In this document: piece by piece, positions 46,513-58,395 of the stretch
Numbering within the stretch: the first letter of the stretch is position 1
How the letters are laid out: each line of letters starts with the position of its first letter
NCBI RefSeq assembly: GCF_030915465.1
Contig: NZ_CP133267.1
Location: forward strand, 2,126,001 to 2,190,000
Length of the DNA stretch: 64,000 nucleotides
Direction: 5' to 3'
DNA from: Neobacillus sp. PS3-34
GTDB lineage: Bacteria > Bacillota > Bacilli > Bacillales > Cytobacillaceae
Notes under the pieces: model-generated
What the model saw: the letters and a program-made list of their open reading frames with translations, nothing else
Databases searched by the model: none
Told to the model about the DNA's origin: nothing
Translations under genes and position numbers: made by a program

Positions 46513-46938
46513 TTAGTCTTCGATAACAATACCCATGCTGCGAGCAGTACCTTCAACCATACGCATAGCTGCTTCTACACTTGCTGCGTTAAGGTCAGGC
46601 ATTTTCTGTTCAGCAATCTCGCGTACCGTACCACGTTTAACTGTTGCTACTTTATTACGGTTAGGCTGGCCTGAACCAGACTGGATTCCAGCTGCTACTT
46701 TCAGAAGAACTGCAGCAGGAGGAGTTTTTGTAATAAATGTAAATGAACGGTCTTCAAATACCGTAATTTCAACAGGAATGATTAAACCAGCTTGGTCTGC
46801 TGTACGAGCGTTAAACTCTTTACAGAATCCCATGATGTTAACACCTGCTTGACCCAATGCAGGACCAACCGGTGGCGCTGGATTAGCTTTACCAGCAGGG
46901 ATTTGCAATTTAACAACCTTAATTACTTTTTTAGCCAC
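46513..46938 (-). CDS. rplK: Large subunit ribosomal protein L11
   Basis: uL11, 141 residues, at the GTPase-associated centre and needed for the RelA-type stringent response. The GTG at 46938 gives [20 protein letters not shown], 8 bases after AAGGAGGTG. The frame to 46998 is not conserved. Own promoter at 47074-47102. Confidence 0.97.
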   Translation of the reverse strand: MAKKVIKVVKLQIPAGKANPAPPVGPALGQAGVNIMGFCKEFNARTADQAGLIIPVEITVFEDRSFTFITKTPPAAVLLKVAAGIQSGSGQPNRNKVATVKRGTVREIAEQKMPDLNAASVEAAMRMVEGTARSMGIVIED

Positions 46939-47073
46939 GAGACACACCTCCTTAAAGTCCGTGATGTGGTAATAGGGGTTTCCCCTCCCACTCAACAAAA
47001 GTCTTTATATTAAATAAAGAACTTGATTACAAAAGTTCAGAGCCTCTTTGTCCGAGACATACTGACCTATGAA

Positions 47074-47102
47074 ATATTAACATTTTTTAAAATTGATTTC
47101 AA
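47074..47102 (-). promoter_or_regulatory. Promoter of rplK-rplA
   Basis: -35 TTGAAA (47097-47102) and -10 TAATAT (47074-47079) with 17-base spacing. Confidence 0.75.
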
Positions 47103-47191
47103 GTTTTTTTACAATATCATTATTTTTTTCTTTAAAACTTGATAACTGCCTAGTCCAAATTCCCAGCGGCCAGTTATTCTAAAACAGCCTT

Positions 47192-47725
47192 TTATAATTT
47201 ATCGATTTGTGTGAAATCCAGCTCCACCGGTGTATCACGGCCGAACATATTTACAAGAACCTTGAGCTTTGCTTTGTCCTTGTCCATTTCTTCTATAGAA
47301 CCGGTAAAATTAGCAAATGGACCTTCCTTGACTTTAACCGTTTCACCGATTTCGAAATTGACGTCAATGCGTCTTTCTTCTACTCCCATGCGCTTGAGGA
47401 TCATATTAACTTCTTCTGGAAGTAGCGCGGTCGGTTTGGAACCTGATCCTGCGGAGCCGACAAATCCCGTTACACCCGGAGTATTTCGGACTACATACCA
47501 GGAATCATCCGTCATTACGATTTCAACTAATACATAGCCAGGAAATACTTTTCGTTTCACAACTTTTTTCTTGCCGTTTTTGATATCAGTTTCTTCTTCT
47601 TCCGGAACGACCACACGGAAGATTTTGTCTGACATACCCATTGATTCAACACGTTTTTCTAAGTTGGCTTTTACTTTATTTTCATAACCCGAGTACGTAT
47701 GAACAACATACCAATTTTTTTCCAT
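47192..47725 (-). CDS. nusG: Transcription factor NusG
   Basis: 177 residues: an N-terminal NGN domain (WYVVHTYSGYENKVKANLEK) that binds RNA polymerase and a C-terminal KOW domain (VKVKEGPFANFTGSIEEMDK) that contacts S10 or Rho. In B. subtilis NusG stimulates pausing at T-rich non-template sites. A terminator hairpin (47834-47854) lies in its leader, which may allow control by attenuation. Confidence 0.97.
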   Translation of the reverse strand: MEKNWYVVHTYSGYENKVKANLEKRVESMGMSDKIFRVVVPEEEETDIKNGKKKVVKRKVFPGYVLVEIVMTDDSWYVVRNTPGVTGFVGSAGSGSKPTALLPEEVNMILKRMGVEERRIDVNFEIGETVKVKEGPFANFTGSIEEMDKDKAKLKVLVNMFGRDTPVELDFTQIDKL

Positions 47726-47833
47726 TCAAGAGGACTAGTTCGTCCGTCCCTCCCTGTTTTCATCTTATTATTTTTTAAAAGTAAATCTATTTGACTTAAG
47801 TGATGTCTAGATTTCGCTTTTCTTGGACAAATG

Positions 47834-47854
47834 AAAAAACCCGTTATCCGGGCT
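47834..47854 (-). terminator. Terminator hairpin between secE and nusG
   Basis: CCCG/CGGG stem with a GATAA loop and six Ts (AAAAGCCCGGATAACGGG, then TTTTTT). It ends secE transcripts and also lies downstream of an extended -10 promoter (47883-47888). Confidence 0.7.
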
Positions 47855-47882
47855 TTTAAAAGAAATTCCTGTAATATTCTCC

Positions 47883-47888
47883 ATTATA
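47883..47888 (-). promoter_or_regulatory. Possible extended -10 promoter for nusG
   Basis: TGGTATAAT, an extended -10, right after secE. The -35 is weak (TTGAAT at 19 bases). Transcripts from here would meet the 47834-47854 hairpin after about 40 bases. Confidence 0.4.
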
Positions 47889-47905
47889 CCATGAAACACC
47901 TTAGG

Positions 47906-48088
47906 TTATTCAAGAATTAAACGAATCAATTTTGAAATACCCAAATCTATGACTGCAAAGAAAATGGCAGTAAACGCAACCGTTGTCAAAACTGTAAGCG
48001 TATAGCGGGTCAATTCGCGGCGTCTTGGCCAGCTGACCTTTCTCATTTCACGGGCTACATCACTGAAAAACTTGCTTATGCGCTGCAT
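47906..48088 (-). CDS. secE: Preprotein translocase subunit SecE
   Basis: 60-residue single-helix form of SecE, which clamps SecY. An amphipathic segment (SDVAREMRKVSWPRRRELTR) precedes one membrane helix at about residues 31-53. It follows rpmG and precedes nusG, the conserved order. Confidence 0.96.
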   Translation of the reverse strand: MQRISKFFSDVAREMRKVSWPRRRELTRYTLTVLTTVAFTAIFFAVIDLGISKLIRLILE

Positions 48089-48202
48089 CTTGTGACCTCC
48101 ATCTATGGGAATACATATTCGAAAAGCATAAGCGCCTTGGCTGGCGCTGTACTAGACAGCTTTCAATGTTGAAAGTTTACTATTCTTTAATTACTAGTTT
48201 CA

Positions 48203-48352
48203 TTACTTTGTTTCACGGTGGTTTGTATGTGTGCCGCAGGTCTTGCAGAATTTATTTAACTCCAGCCGATCAGGGTTTTCCTGTTTATTGCTGGTTGATG
48301 TATAATTCCGCGAGCTGCAAACAGAACATGCAAGAGTGATTTTCTTACCCAT
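48203..48352 (-). CDS. rpmG: Large subunit ribosomal protein L33
   Basis: bL33, 49 residues starting [19 protein letters not shown]. It keeps two CxxC pairs (CSVC and CKTC), so it is a zinc-binding form. It is the copy upstream of secE (rpmGB-type in B. subtilis). Promoter at 48391-48419. Confidence 0.95.
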   Translation of the reverse strand: MGKKITLACSVCSSRNYTSTSNKQENPDRLELNKFCKTCGTHTNHRETK

Positions 48353-48390
48353 TTTAACACCTGCTTGGCCCATCTTTAATATCTTTCAAA

Positions 48391-48419
48391 ACTGTAACAT
48401 GCTCCCTATTTATTGTCAA
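48391..48419 (-). promoter_or_regulatory. Promoter of rpmG-secE
   Basis: -35 TTGACA (48414-48419) and -10 TACAGT (48391-48396), 17 bases apart, in the short gap after sigH. Confidence 0.7.
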
Positions 48420-48444
48420 TAACACATAGGGACGGACCTTCGGT

Positions 48445-49095
48445 TTAAAGAGAAAATTCTCTTATTTCCAAATACCTCTCCAGCTTTCTTTTCACTCGCT
48501 GCAGGGCATTATCAATCGACTTCACATGGCGGTTTAGCTCTTCAGAAATTTCCTGGTACGATTGGCCGTCCAGATAGAGTGATAATACCTTTCTTTCTAA
48601 ATCGCTCAATAATTCTGTCATTTTTACTTCTATTTGGTCAAATTCTTCCTGGTTAATGATTAATTCCTCAGGATCCATTACTTTCGCGCCAGACAAAACA
48701 TCCATCAGGGTTCGATCTGATTCTTCATCATAAATAGGCTTGTCCAATGAAATATAAGAGTTAAGGGGAATATGTTTTTGCCTTGTAGCGGTTTTGATAG
48801 CCGTGATTATTTGCCTGGTAATGCACAGCTCGGCAAATGCTTTAAAGGATGTAAGCTTGTCTTCTTTAAAATCACGAATAGCTTTGTACAGGCCGATCAT
48901 GCCCTCCTGTACAATGTCTTCCTTATCTGCTCCGATTAAAAAATAGGATCTTGCTTTTGCACGTACAAAATTTCGGTATTTATGGATTAAATAATCGAGT
49001 GCTTCACTTTCGCCTTTGTGCACCAAATCTACAATTTCTTCGTCTTCGAGCAGCATCAGCTTTTCGTTGATTCTTACTTTGAAGTCCAGACTCAC
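48445..49095 (-). CDS. sigH: RNA polymerase sigma-H factor
   Basis: Sigma factor for the transition to stationary phase, competence and early sporulation (Spo0H). Region 2 (FVRAKARSYFLIGADKEDIV) and region 4 (YQEISEELNRHVKSIDNALQ) are nearly identical to B. subtilis. The GTG at 49095 gives 216 residues, 7 bases after GGAGGGG; the open frame to 49149 is not conserved. Supports a spore-forming host. Confidence 0.95.
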   Translation of the reverse strand: MSLDFKVRINEKLMLLEDEEIVDLVHKGESEALDYLIHKYRNFVRAKARSYFLIGADKEDIVQEGMIGLYKAIRDFKEDKLTSFKAFAELCITRQIITAIKTATRQKHIPLNSYISLDKPIYDEESDRTLMDVLSGAKVMDPEELIINQEEFDQIEVKMTELLSDLERKVLSLYLDGQSYQEISEELNRHVKSIDNALQRVKRKLERYLEIREFSL

Positions 49096-49132
49096 TAAGA
49101 TCCCCTCCGACCGTACACGCATAGATAGAAAT

Positions 49133-49162
49133 ATTATACAGCAGTTCAATTTTTAGCGTCAA
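49133..49162 (-). promoter_or_regulatory. Promoter of sigH
   Basis: -35 TTGACG (49157-49162) and -10 TATAAT (49133-49138), 18 bases apart, directly after the rae1 stop. Confidence 0.65.
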
Positions 49163-49165
49163 TGC

Positions 49166-49674
49166 TCATTTCTGACCTCTGCGCCACTTTTCAAAAATTT
49201 CTGCCACTTCATCACTAAGAGGAATTTTGGAGACGGGTTTCTTTTCTTGTATTTTTTTTACATTTTTATTTATTCCCTTTTCAACTAAACTCATTTCATT
49301 GTACAATTCCCGCGCCGATATCCGTAGGGCTCCCTGGCAAAAATCGCCCATTGTTCCGTATAATCGGAGGTAGCTACGTGGATCTGTGTCCGTCTATTAT
49401 TTAAACTGATCGCGAGCTTTTCGATTCGCTCATCGGCTGATTCATTTTCTTTTGTAAAAATAACTTCGACCTGATGATTTTTATATTTTTTTTCGGTTCC
49501 CTGTACATAATGGGCATCGAATATTATGATGACACGATAGCCTGAATAGCCCTGATATTCCGCCATCTTCTCCACTAATCGGTCCCTGGCTGCCGCAAGA
49601 TCCTTATCTTTTAATACTCGCAGCTCCTGCGAGGCACCGATAATGTTGTATCCATCAACGAGGAGGATGTCCAT
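49166..49674 (-). CDS. rae1: Ribosome-dependent mRNA endonuclease Rae1 (YacP), one indel
   Basis: NYN-domain endonuclease that cuts mRNA in the ribosomal A site. The N-terminal part (MDILLVDGYNIIGASQELR, with the catalytic Asp cluster) and the C-terminal 50 residues lie in two frames. Adding one G at about 49336 (TTTTTGCCAGG to TTTTTGGCCAGG) gives AIFGQGALRISARELYNEM and 169 residues, the family size. The restored site is GGCC, so a sequencing error is likely. It follows rlmB by 2 bases. Confidence 0.9.
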
Positions 49675-49676
49675 TT

Positions 49677-50420
49677 TTATCCCTCAAGTGGATGCCGTTT
49701 CCGATATACCTCATACATTAACAGGGCTGCTGCAACAGATGCATTTAAAGATGTAACCTTTCCAGCCATTGGCAGGTTAATGAGGAAATCACATTTATCC
49801 CTAATCAGCCTGCCCATTCCTTTTCCTTCACTTCCAATCACAAGCCCAAGTGGAAGTGTGCCATCAAAATGGCGGTAATCCTGGCTGCCGCTCGCATCCG
49901 TTCCTGCAATCCAAATACCGCGTTCTTTCAGCTCGTCTATCGTTCGTGCCATGTTGGTTACTCTTGCGACGGGCACATATTCAATTGCACCTGTCGAGGA
50001 TTTAGCGACAGTAGCTGTCAGCCCGACTGCCCTCCGTTTCGGTATAATGATGCCATGGGCTCCCACAGCATCTGCAGTTCTCATAATCGACCCCAAATTA
50101 TGCGGATCCTCGATTTCATCCAGCAATAAGAAAAATGGTGTCTCATTTTTCTTTTCAGCCGCATTAAATAAATCATCCAGTTCCGCATATTGATAGGCTG
50201 CCACATAGGCTAGGACACCCTGATGGTTGGTATCGGTCAGCTGATCTATTTTTTTCTTTGGCACAAATTGCACAATTACATTCGATTCCTTTGCCAGCTG
50301 TGTAATCTGCTGCATTTGGCCTCTCTGTGAACCTTCTGCAATAAGGATTTTATTGATGTCACGATTCGATTTTAATGCTTCGATTACTGGATTTTTGCCA
50401 ACGATATATTCTTCGCTCAT
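49677..50420 (-). CDS. rlmB: 23S rRNA (guanosine-2'-O)-methyltransferase RlmB
   Basis: SpoU/TrmH-family 2'-O-methyltransferase, 247 residues. An N-terminal RNA-binding domain ([14 protein letters not shown]) precedes the SPOUT knot, with motifs [32 protein letters not shown] and [20 protein letters not shown]. Overlaps the mrnC stop by 4 bases and precedes rae1. Confidence 0.94.
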   Translation of the reverse strand: MSEEYIVGKNPVIEALKSNRDINKILIAEGSQRGQMQQITQLAKESNVIVQFVPKKKIDQLTDTNHQGVLAYVAAYQYAELDDLFNAAEKKNETPFFLLLDEIEDPHNLGSIMRTADAVGAHGIIIPKRRAVGLTATVAKSSTGAIEYVPVARVTNMARTIDELKERGIWIAGTDASGSQDYRHFDGTLPLGLVIGSEGKGMGRLIRDKCDFLINLPMAGKVTSLNASVAAALLMYEVYRKRHPLEG

Positions 50421-50842
50421 CCTTTCGCTCCTCCTTTTTGTATTTCCACATGAGAAAAGGCTGTTAAGATTAATTCCTCTAACCGCTCCTGCTTGCCTGT
50501 TAAATGTAAATGGCCGAGCAAGGCTTCAAATGCTGTGCTGTAACGATAGGTTTGGACATCCGTGTTTTTCGGTACCGTCCCTGATTTTGCATTCCTCCCC
50601 CTCATTACAACTGCCAATTCATCTTCGCTTAATATGCCGTCATCCATCATTTGAAAAAGAATTTGACATTGCGCTTTAGCAGATACATACTTTGTTCCTT
50701 CACGGTGCAGGTGATTTGGTTTTACTTTCCCGCTTTGCAGCAGGTGACGCCTTACATATACTTCAAAAACGGCGTCACCCATGTAAGCAAGGGCCAGGCT
50801 ATTCAACTGTTTCGCATCGACTTTTTCTTCATAATGGAGCAT
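50417..50842 (-). CDS. mrnC: Mini-ribonuclease 3
   Basis: 141-residue RNase III-like protein without a double-stranded RNA-binding domain; matures 23S rRNA in B. subtilis. The RNase III signature ([20 protein letters not shown]) contains the catalytic Asp. It starts 3 bases after the restored cysS stop and overlaps rlmB. Confidence 0.94.
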   Translation of the reverse strand: MLHYEEKVDAKQLNSLALAYMGDAVFEVYVRRHLLQSGKVKPNHLHREGTKYVSAKAQCQILFQMMDDGILSEDELAVVMRGRNAKSGTVPKNTDVQTYRYSTAFEALLGHLHLTGKQERLEELILTAFSHVEIQKGGAKG

Positions 50843-50845
50843 GGA

Positions 50846-52241
50846 TTAGCCTCTTTTCCATCTTGTTCCTTGCGGCGTATCTTCCAAAATGATATTCATT
50901 TCTTTTAACTGGTCCCTTATTTCATCTGACAATTGGAAGTTTCGATCTTTACGGCTGGATACGCTTTTGAATCAGTGCTTCAATTTCCTCGTCAAGCAGA
51001 TCTTCCTTTCCAATTGACAGGCCGAGCACATGGAATAACTCCTCAAATTCCTTCAAGAAAGCATCAATGACAGCAACAGCTGTATTTTTTTCCAGCAAAT
51101 AATAATTTGCCAGCTTTGATAAATCGAAAAGGACAGATATTGCTTTAGCTGTATTAAAATCATCATCCATGGCTTCGATAAACTGTTCCCTTAAAGCAGA
51201 AATTTTATCAAACCATTCCTGGTTATTATCTGTCAGGTCAGTGCTTGCTGCTTTCCGGTGTTTAAGGTTCTGGAAGGAAGTAGTCAGCCTATCGAACGCG
51301 GCTTTTGTATTTTCCAGCAATTCCTCACTATAATTGATGGGGTTGCGGTAATGTACGGACAGCATGAAAAATCTCAATACCTGCGGGCTGTGTACTTTAA
51401 TAATGTCGTGGACAAGGACAAAATTCCCCAGCGATTTAGACATCTTTTCATTATCGATATTGATATAGCCATTATGCATCCAGTAGCGGGAAAATAATTT
51501 ACCTGAAAGCGCTTCTGACTGGGCAATCTCATTTTCATGATGAGGGAACGTTAAATCCTGTCCGCCAGCATGAATGTCAATGGTTTCCCCAAGGTACTTT
51601 TTCGCCATTGCCGAGCACTCAATATGCCAGCCTGGACGGCCAATTCCCCATGGGCTTTCCCAGTAAATTTCTCCTTCTTTTGCTGCCTTCCATAGTGCAA
51701 AATCAAGAGAATCCTGCTTCTTCTCCCCTACTTCAATCCTTGCCCCTACTCTAAGTTCATCGATTGACTGATGAGAAAGCTTTCCATACCCATCAAACTT
51801 TCTGGTACGGAAATATACATCACCATTTGATTCATAAGCGAAGCCTTTTTCAATCAGACTGCTGATAAATTCAATAATAATATCCATATTTTCCATTACG
51901 CGCGGATGTACATCTGCTTTTTTGCAGCCTAAAGCTGAAACGTCCTCAAAATAAGCATTTATGAAACGCTGGGCAATGGATGGGACATCCTCTCCCAATT
52001 CATTTGCAGCGCGGATTAATTTGTCATCTACATCTGTAAAGTTAGATACATACTGAACCTCGTATCCCCGGTATTCCATATATCTTCGTACCGTGTCAAA
52101 TACAATCGCAGGACGTGCATTCCCTATATGAATATAATTATAGACGGTAGGTCCGCAAACATACATTTTTACTTTTCCCTCTTCAAGCGGAGAGAAAATT
52201 TCCTTTTTACGAGTAAGTGTATTATAGAGTTGTATGGCCAT
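50846..52241 (-). CDS. cysS: Cysteinyl-tRNA synthetase, one 2-base indel
   Basis: Class I synthetase. HIGH motif [14 protein letters not shown] motif EKMSKSLGN and the zinc cysteines are present. The frame as read ends at 50949, but the expected C-terminus ([17 protein letters not shown] to TRWKRG) continues in another frame to the stop at 50846. Two missing bases near 50953-50956 (CAGCCGT to CAGGCCCGT) restore 465 residues, and the restored site contains GGCC. Its start overlaps the end of cysE by 20 bases, so both are under the cysteine T-box. Confidence 0.93.
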
Positions 52242-52890
52242 TTACTTTGCTCCTTTCATCTTTTAGCTCTATTATTTCCTGTCTTAATTTTGATAACTCG
52301 ATTTCAAGCTCTTTAAAACGGTCCCCCGTAGGATCGGGCAAGTCGCAATGATTTAAATCCTTTTTTATCTTAATACCATCCCTGACGACTACCTTGCCAG
52401 GAACACCGACAACTGTAGAATTAGGAGGTACTTCCTTTAACACAACAGATCCTGCTCCAATTTTGGAATTCTCTCCAATGGTAATCGAACCCAACACTTT
52501 GGCTCCAGTCGCTATCAAGGCATTATCCTTAATCGTCGGATGGCGTTTTCCTTTTTCTTTTCCTGTTCCTCCAAGAGTGACGCCCTGAAAGACCGTTACA
52601 TTATCTCCTATTTCGCATGTTTCCCCGATGACTACTCCCATGCCATGGTCGATAAAAAATCTTCGGCCAATCTTAGCCCCCGGATGGATTTCAATTCCGG
52701 TAAAGAACCTGCTTGCCTGGGAAATAATCCGGGCGGGGAAATAGAATTTTCGTTTATACAAGGCATGCGCTAATCGGTGAGCCCAGATGGCGTGCAGGCC
52801 TGAATAGGTTAAAATCACTTCCAGATAGGTCCTGGCAGCTGGATCCTGTTCAAAGACCACTTCAATATCTTCTTTTAACTTTTTAAACAC
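52222..52890 (-). CDS. cysE: Serine O-acetyltransferase CysE
   Basis: First step of cysteine synthesis: acetyl transfer from acetyl-CoA to serine. 222 residues, with an N-terminal helical part ([20 protein letters not shown]) and the left-handed beta-helix of hexapeptide repeats ([20 protein letters not shown]). The GTG at 52890 lies 8 bases after AAGGAGG; the open frame to 52968 runs into the T-box terminator. Coupled with cysS. Confidence 0.95.
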   Translation of the reverse strand: MFKKLKEDIEVVFEQDPAARTYLEVILTYSGLHAIWAHRLAHALYKRKFYFPARIISQASRFFTGIEIHPGAKIGRRFFIDHGMGVVIGETCEIGDNVTVFQGVTLGGTGKEKGKRHPTIKDNALIATGAKVLGSITIGENSKIGAGSVVLKEVPPNSTVVGVPGKVVVRDGIKIKKDLNHCDLPDPTGDRFKELEIELSKLRQEIIELKDERSKVNGHTTL

Positions 52891-52950
52891 GACTGGTTCC
52901 TCCTTTGCTTTTATTTTGATTTCTCTTGTTTTTCGTTTTTTATAGAAAAT

Positions 52951-53190
52951 AAAAAGCGCCCCTGTCATATAGACAGAGACGCTGAAGGCGCGGTTCCACT
53001 CTGTTTAGATTGCCATATTTAATGACAATCCCAACTTAACCTTTTAACGGAGGGCTCCGCCCATATTTACTTGGATATACTCATCCTTTTAAAATGGGGC
53101 TCAGAGGTGCACTTCAAAAAATGATAATCTTAAACCACTTTCAGCCGGTGGTGGTTCTCTCTAAAAAGCATCATTTTTCTACTTTTCCTC
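52951..53190 (-). ncRNA. T-box riboswitch, cysteine-specific, before cysE-cysS
   Basis: The T-box sequence AGAGTGGAACCGCG (about 52989-53002) is followed by a terminator hairpin (GCGTCTCTGTC/GACAGGGGCGC, 52956-52982) with TTTTT. Upstream, a Stem I with GAGAGAACCACCACC presents AAGTGCACC; the TGC at 53109-53111 fits a cysteine specifier codon. Uncharged tRNA-Cys should open the terminator and raise cysE and cysS. Confidence 0.92.
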
Positions 53191-53225
53191 ATCAACACTT
53201 TACATTTATGAATATCTTACCTTTT

Positions 53226-53250
53226 AATATATTACATTTTCTCGAAAATG

Positions 53251-53254
<4 letters not shown>
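53226..53254 (-). promoter_or_regulatory. Promoter of the cysE T-box leader, with a palindromic spacer
   Basis: -35 TTAACA (53249-53254, overlapping the gltX stop) and -10 TATATT (53226-53231) 17 bases apart. The spacer holds ACATTTTC/GAAAATGT, an 8-bp inverted repeat with a two-base centre, a possible operator. Confidence 0.6.
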
Positions 53255-54728
<1,474 letters not shown>

Positions 54729-54780
54729 TTAGGAATCTGTCTAATTATTGTATTAGTGTATCATGGTATTTTTGAAAAAA

Positions 54781-55269
54781 CTATTCATGAAGGCTAGTCT
54801 TTTTTAAAAGGACGACCGCTTGAGAGGCAATACCCTCTCCCCTGCCGGCAAAGCCAAGCTTTTCTGTCGTCGTTGCCTTTACGTTAACTTGCTCCGAATC
54901 TGCTTCAAGCAATCCGGCGATCCGTTCCTGCATTTGTCCAATATAAGGTGCCATCTTTGGCTTTTGGGCAATGATGGTGCAGTCTGCATTTACAAGCTCG
55001 TACCCTTTTTCCTTAACAAGCTTCCAGACATGCTCCAACAATTTAGCCGAGTCAGCATCTTTAAAATCGGGGTCTGTATCAGGAAAATGCTTTCCGATGT
55101 CCCCTGCGCCAATTGCACCGAGGCACGCATCTGCCACTGTATGCAAAAGGACATCCGCGTCAGAGTGGCCTAACAGCCCTTTTTCATAAGGGATGGCAAT
55201 GCCTCCAATGATGAGAGGGCGGCCTTCCGTTAATTGATGAACATCAAAGCCCTGTCCTATCCGAAACAT
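54781..55269 (-). CDS. ispF: 2-C-methyl-D-erythritol 2,4-cyclodiphosphate synthase
   Basis: MEP-pathway enzyme, 162 residues. The zinc ligands appear as GFDVHQL and [11 protein letters not shown]; the C-terminal [19 protein letters not shown] is typical. It lies 20 bases after ispD. Confidence 0.96.
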   Translation of the reverse strand: MFRIGQGFDVHQLTEGRPLIIGGIAIPYEKGLLGHSDADVLLHTVADACLGAIGAGDIGKHFPDTDPDFKDADSAKLLEHVWKLVKEKGYELVNADCTIIAQKPKMAPYIGQMQERIAGLLEADSEQVNVKATTTEKLGFAGRGEGIASQAVVLLKKTSLHE

Positions 55270-55289
55270 ATATAATCCTCCTTTATTAC

Positions 55290-55985
55290 CTAATAATTGC
55301 CGATACTGCTTCGTTTATTTAAAATTGCCTCGGCGAAAAATAAATCCTCAGGTGTTGTCAGTTTGATATTATCATAATCGCCTTCAATGACGGATACTGG
55401 ATACCTTAACCGTTCCACCAGACTGGAATCATCTGTCCCCAGAAAATTTTCCTGTTCAGCCTTTTCATAAGCCTCTCTGAGTATCGAAATGCGAAAAGCT
55501 TGTGGGGTTTGTACAGCCCACAAGCTTGAGCGATCAATTGTTTCGGTCACATTTCCATCTGCAGCTTTTTTTATGGTGTCTTTAACAGGTACGGCAAGGA
55601 TAGCCGCACCGGTTGTTTTGGCTGATTCGGTTAGACGGCGGATACTGTCTTTTTGAATGAACGGTCTTGCTGCATCATGGACAAGGATAACTTCCCCGTC
55701 CTCTATTGTTTTGAGGGCATTATGGATGCTTTGCTGGCGTTCCCTTCCACCCTCAACGAGGCGGTCCACTTTTTTAAGATTGTATTGTTTAATAAGTTCT
55801 TTAAACACCAATTCATCCTGTGGATTAATCGCCAGGATGATTTTCCCGCACGCTTCATCCTCTTCAAACACTTTTAAAGTATGGACAAATACGGGTATTC
55901 CGTTAAGCTCTAACAGAAGTTTATTCTTTCCCGCTCCCATTCTTTTTCCCTGGCCTGCAGCCGGAATGATCACCTGGTAAACCAT
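55290..55985 (-). CDS. ispD: 2-C-methyl-D-erythritol 4-phosphate cytidylyltransferase
   Basis: MEP-pathway enzyme that couples CTP to MEP. The nucleotide-binding loop [15 protein letters not shown] and the motif VHDAARPF are present. Three ATGs stand in a row (55991, 55988, 55985); the last is best spaced from AGGGG and gives 231 residues. It follows yacL by 17 bases and is coupled to ispF. Confidence 0.95.
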   Translation of the reverse strand: MVYQVIIPAAGQGKRMGAGKNKLLLELNGIPVFVHTLKVFEEDEACGKIILAINPQDELVFKELIKQYNLKKVDRLVEGGRERQQSIHNALKTIEDGEVILVHDAARPFIQKDSIRRLTESAKTTGAAILAVPVKDTIKKAADGNVTETIDRSSLWAVQTPQAFRISILREAYEKAEQENFLGTDDSSLVERLRYPVSVIEGDYDNIKLTTPEDLFFAEAILNKRSSIGNY

Positions 55986-56002
55986 CATCATGCCCCTATC
56001 TA

Positions 56003-57085
56003 TTACAACGCCTTCTCTAATAATTTAGGTTTTGCAAATATCATCCTGCCTGCAGAAGTTTGAAGAACACTCGTTACAAGAACATCAATTCTCTTGCCGA
56101 TGTATTCCCTGCCTTCCTCAACGACGATCATCGTGCCGTCATCCAAATAGGCAACGCCCTGATGATGATCCTTGCCCTCTTTAATAACCTGTACATTCAT
56201 TTCCTCTCCTGGAAGAACGACCGGCTTTACCGCGTTGGCTAAATCATTAATATTTAAAACGGGTACATTCTGAAATTCGCACACCTTATTTAAATTAAAA
56301 TCATTGGTTACAAGAATTCCATTTGTCAGTTTTGCCAGCTTTACGAGCTTGCTGTCTACTTCCTGTATTTCTTCAAAATCCCCCTCGTACATTTCCACTG
56401 TTATCGAGAGTTCCTTTTGAATCCTATTTAAAATATCAAGACCCCTCCGCCCGCGATTCCGTTTTAACACATCCGAAGAATCAGCTATATGCTGCAATTC
56501 CTCCAGCACAAACTGCGGGATCACAATCGTTCCTTCCAAAAAACCAGTCTGGCATATGTCAGCAATCCGGCCGTCAATGATTACACTCGTGTCTAATATT
56601 TTCCAGGATTTGCTCTCCGGTTTATCAGTTTCTTCCTCGCCGGATTTTTTCTTCTTATTGGTAAAAAGGCTCAACAGTTCGTCCCTCTTTTTGAACCCAA
56701 CCTGAAAGCCCAGATAGCCGAAAAGCAATGTCAATAGAATAGGAGCTACCGTATTGACGACGGGCACCTGCACCGCATTTAAGGCATATCCTACTAAAAA
56801 GGCAATAAACAAGCCAATAATTAGACCGACGCTTCCAAAAAGAACATCCGTTACAGGGATTTTAACTAATGAATCTTCCAGCCATTTAATAAAGTCTGTA
56901 ACATAGTCTACTGCCCAAAAAGTAATAAGATAAAAAATAATGGCACCAAGAATAGCCGTGACATATGAATTACTGATGATAGAATTGTGATCTATTTTCA
57001 TTATATTTAATAATTCCGGAATTAAGAAGATTCCAAGCGTTCCCCCGATAATCAGGAAACAGGCTTGAACAATACGTCTTAGCAT
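56003..57085 (-). CDS. yacL: YacL, membrane PIN-TRAM domain protein
   Basis: 360 residues: four membrane helices in the first 130 residues, a PIN nuclease-like domain ([20 protein letters not shown] with the acidic active-site residues) and a C-terminal TRAM domain that may bind RNA. Conserved next to disA in bacilli. Its substrate is unknown. Own promoter at 57200-57228. Confidence 0.9.
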   Translation of the reverse strand: MLRRIVQACFLIIGGTLGIFLIPELLNIMKIDHNSIISNSYVTAILGAIIFYLITFWAVDYVTDFIKWLEDSLVKIPVTDVLFGSVGLIIGLFIAFLVGYALNAVQVPVVNTVAPILLTLLFGYLGFQVGFKKRDELLSLFTNKKKKSGEEETDKPESKSWKILDTSVIIDGRIADICQTGFLEGTIVIPQFVLEELQHIADSSDVLKRNRGRRGLDILNRIQKELSITVEMYEGDFEEIQEVDSKLVKLAKLTNGILVTNDFNLNKVCEFQNVPVLNINDLANAVKPVVLPGEEMNVQVIKEGKDHHQGVAYLDDGTMIVVEEGREYIGKRIDVLVTSVLQTSAGRMIFAKPKLLEKAL

Positions 57086-57199
57086 TCCACCACCTCCTTC
57101 TACTCATTATAAACAAAATACTTAAATTGAAACCTGAATAATTAACATTTTCTTTGAAATAAAATAGACTGGAAAGTTGTCTTTTCCCTATCACTTCCT

Positions 57200-57228
57200 A
57201 GGGTAGCACCGCAAAAAAATAGTGTCAA
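57200..57228 (-). promoter_or_regulatory. Promoter of yacL-ispD-ispF
   Basis: -35 TTGACA (57223-57228) and -10 TACCCT (57200-57205) with 17-base spacing, in the 230-base gap after disA. Confidence 0.6.
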
Positions 57229-57318
57229 ACATAATAAATTTTCCCATACGGGCATTTACCTTTCTGTTGGAGCCCTGGGCAACAGCTTCCTTTGGCTGCC
57301 CGGCTATTCAATCCAGTT

Positions 57319-58392
57319 TTAAAGCAGACGGCCAGTAAACAGCCTTTCTTTTATCAGCTTAAAGCCTTCCTTAATTTTTCTCGCCCTAACCTCACCGATT
57401 CCCTCTACATCATCCAGCTCATCTACAGATGCTGAGAAAATATTCGGAAGCTCTTCAAAACGGCTGATCAAATTTTCGATGATGACGGCCGGCAGGCGGG
57501 GAATTCTATTTAACATTCTGTATCCTCGCGGGCATTTGAATTCATCTAAGTGGACATACCCTTGATATCCAAGCAATTTTAAAATGGCCTGGTCCTCTAT
57601 CAATTCACTATTGGACATCGACTGGAAGCGCCGCAGGAGCTCTGTTGCCTTAATATCACGATCATGTGCATAATCCTTAATCATGAAAATCGCTTCATCT
57701 TCCAAATCTGTTAATATCTCATCCATTTGAAGACGAATTAATCTTCCTTCCGTTCCCATTTCACTTAAATATGCCAATAACTCATTTTTAATTTTAAAAA
57801 TCATTTCAAACCTGTGAAGTACCTGCAGAATATCGTTGTATGTAACGGATTCCTCGAATTCCAAAATACTTAAGTATGAAATGCTCTGCTCGAGAACGGC
57901 TTTATATTTTTCAAGTGTTTGAATGGCCTGATTGGCTTTGGCAAGAATGACACCGATATCCTTTAAGGCATAGCGGAAATTCCCCTGGTAGAGGGTTATG
58001 ACATTCCTTCTCTGGGAAATGGCGATAACCAATGACTTCGTTTGCCTTGCCACCCGTTCAGCTGTCCTATGCCGCATCCCGGTCTCCGATGAGGGAACAC
58101 CTGGATCCGGGGCAAGCTGTGCGTTTGCATACAGGATTTTATTTCCGGTCTCATTTAAGATGATTGCCCCGTCCATCTTTGCCAGTTCATATAAAAAGCT
58201 TGGAGAAAAAGAGCAATTTATTTGAAAACCGCCATCGACTATAGTTCTCATTTTTTCATTATAGCCAACAACAATTAAGCCGCCGGTATTCGCGCGAAGC
58301 ACATTATCAACGCCTTCACGAAGAGGTGTTCCCGGGGCAATAAATTTCAAGATCTCACTTGCGTTTTGGTCGCCCAGCTTTTTATATTCCAT
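57319..58392 (-). CDS. disA: Diadenylate cyclase and DNA integrity scanner DisA
   Basis: Makes c-di-AMP and monitors branched DNA before sporulation. 357 residues: the DAC domain with DGA (74-76) and RHR (107-109), a helical linker, and a C-terminal helix-hairpin-helix DNA-binding domain ([20 protein letters not shown]). Lies 3 bases after radA, whose product modulates it. Confidence 0.97.
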   Translation of the reverse strand: MEYKKLGDQNASEILKFIAPGTPLREGVDNVLRANTGGLIVVGYNEKMRTIVDGGFQINCSFSPSFLYELAKMDGAIILNETGNKILYANAQLAPDPGVPSSETGMRHRTAERVARQTKSLVIAISQRRNVITLYQGNFRYALKDIGVILAKANQAIQTLEKYKAVLEQSISYLSILEFEESVTYNDILQVLHRFEMIFKIKNELLAYLSEMGTEGRLIRLQMDEILTDLEDEAIFMIKDYAHDRDIKATELLRRFQSMSNSELIEDQAILKLLGYQGYVHLDEFKCPRGYRMLNRIPRLPAVIIENLISRFEELPNIFSASVDELDDVEGIGEVRARKIKEGFKLIKERLFTGRLL

Positions 58393-58395
58393 CCA

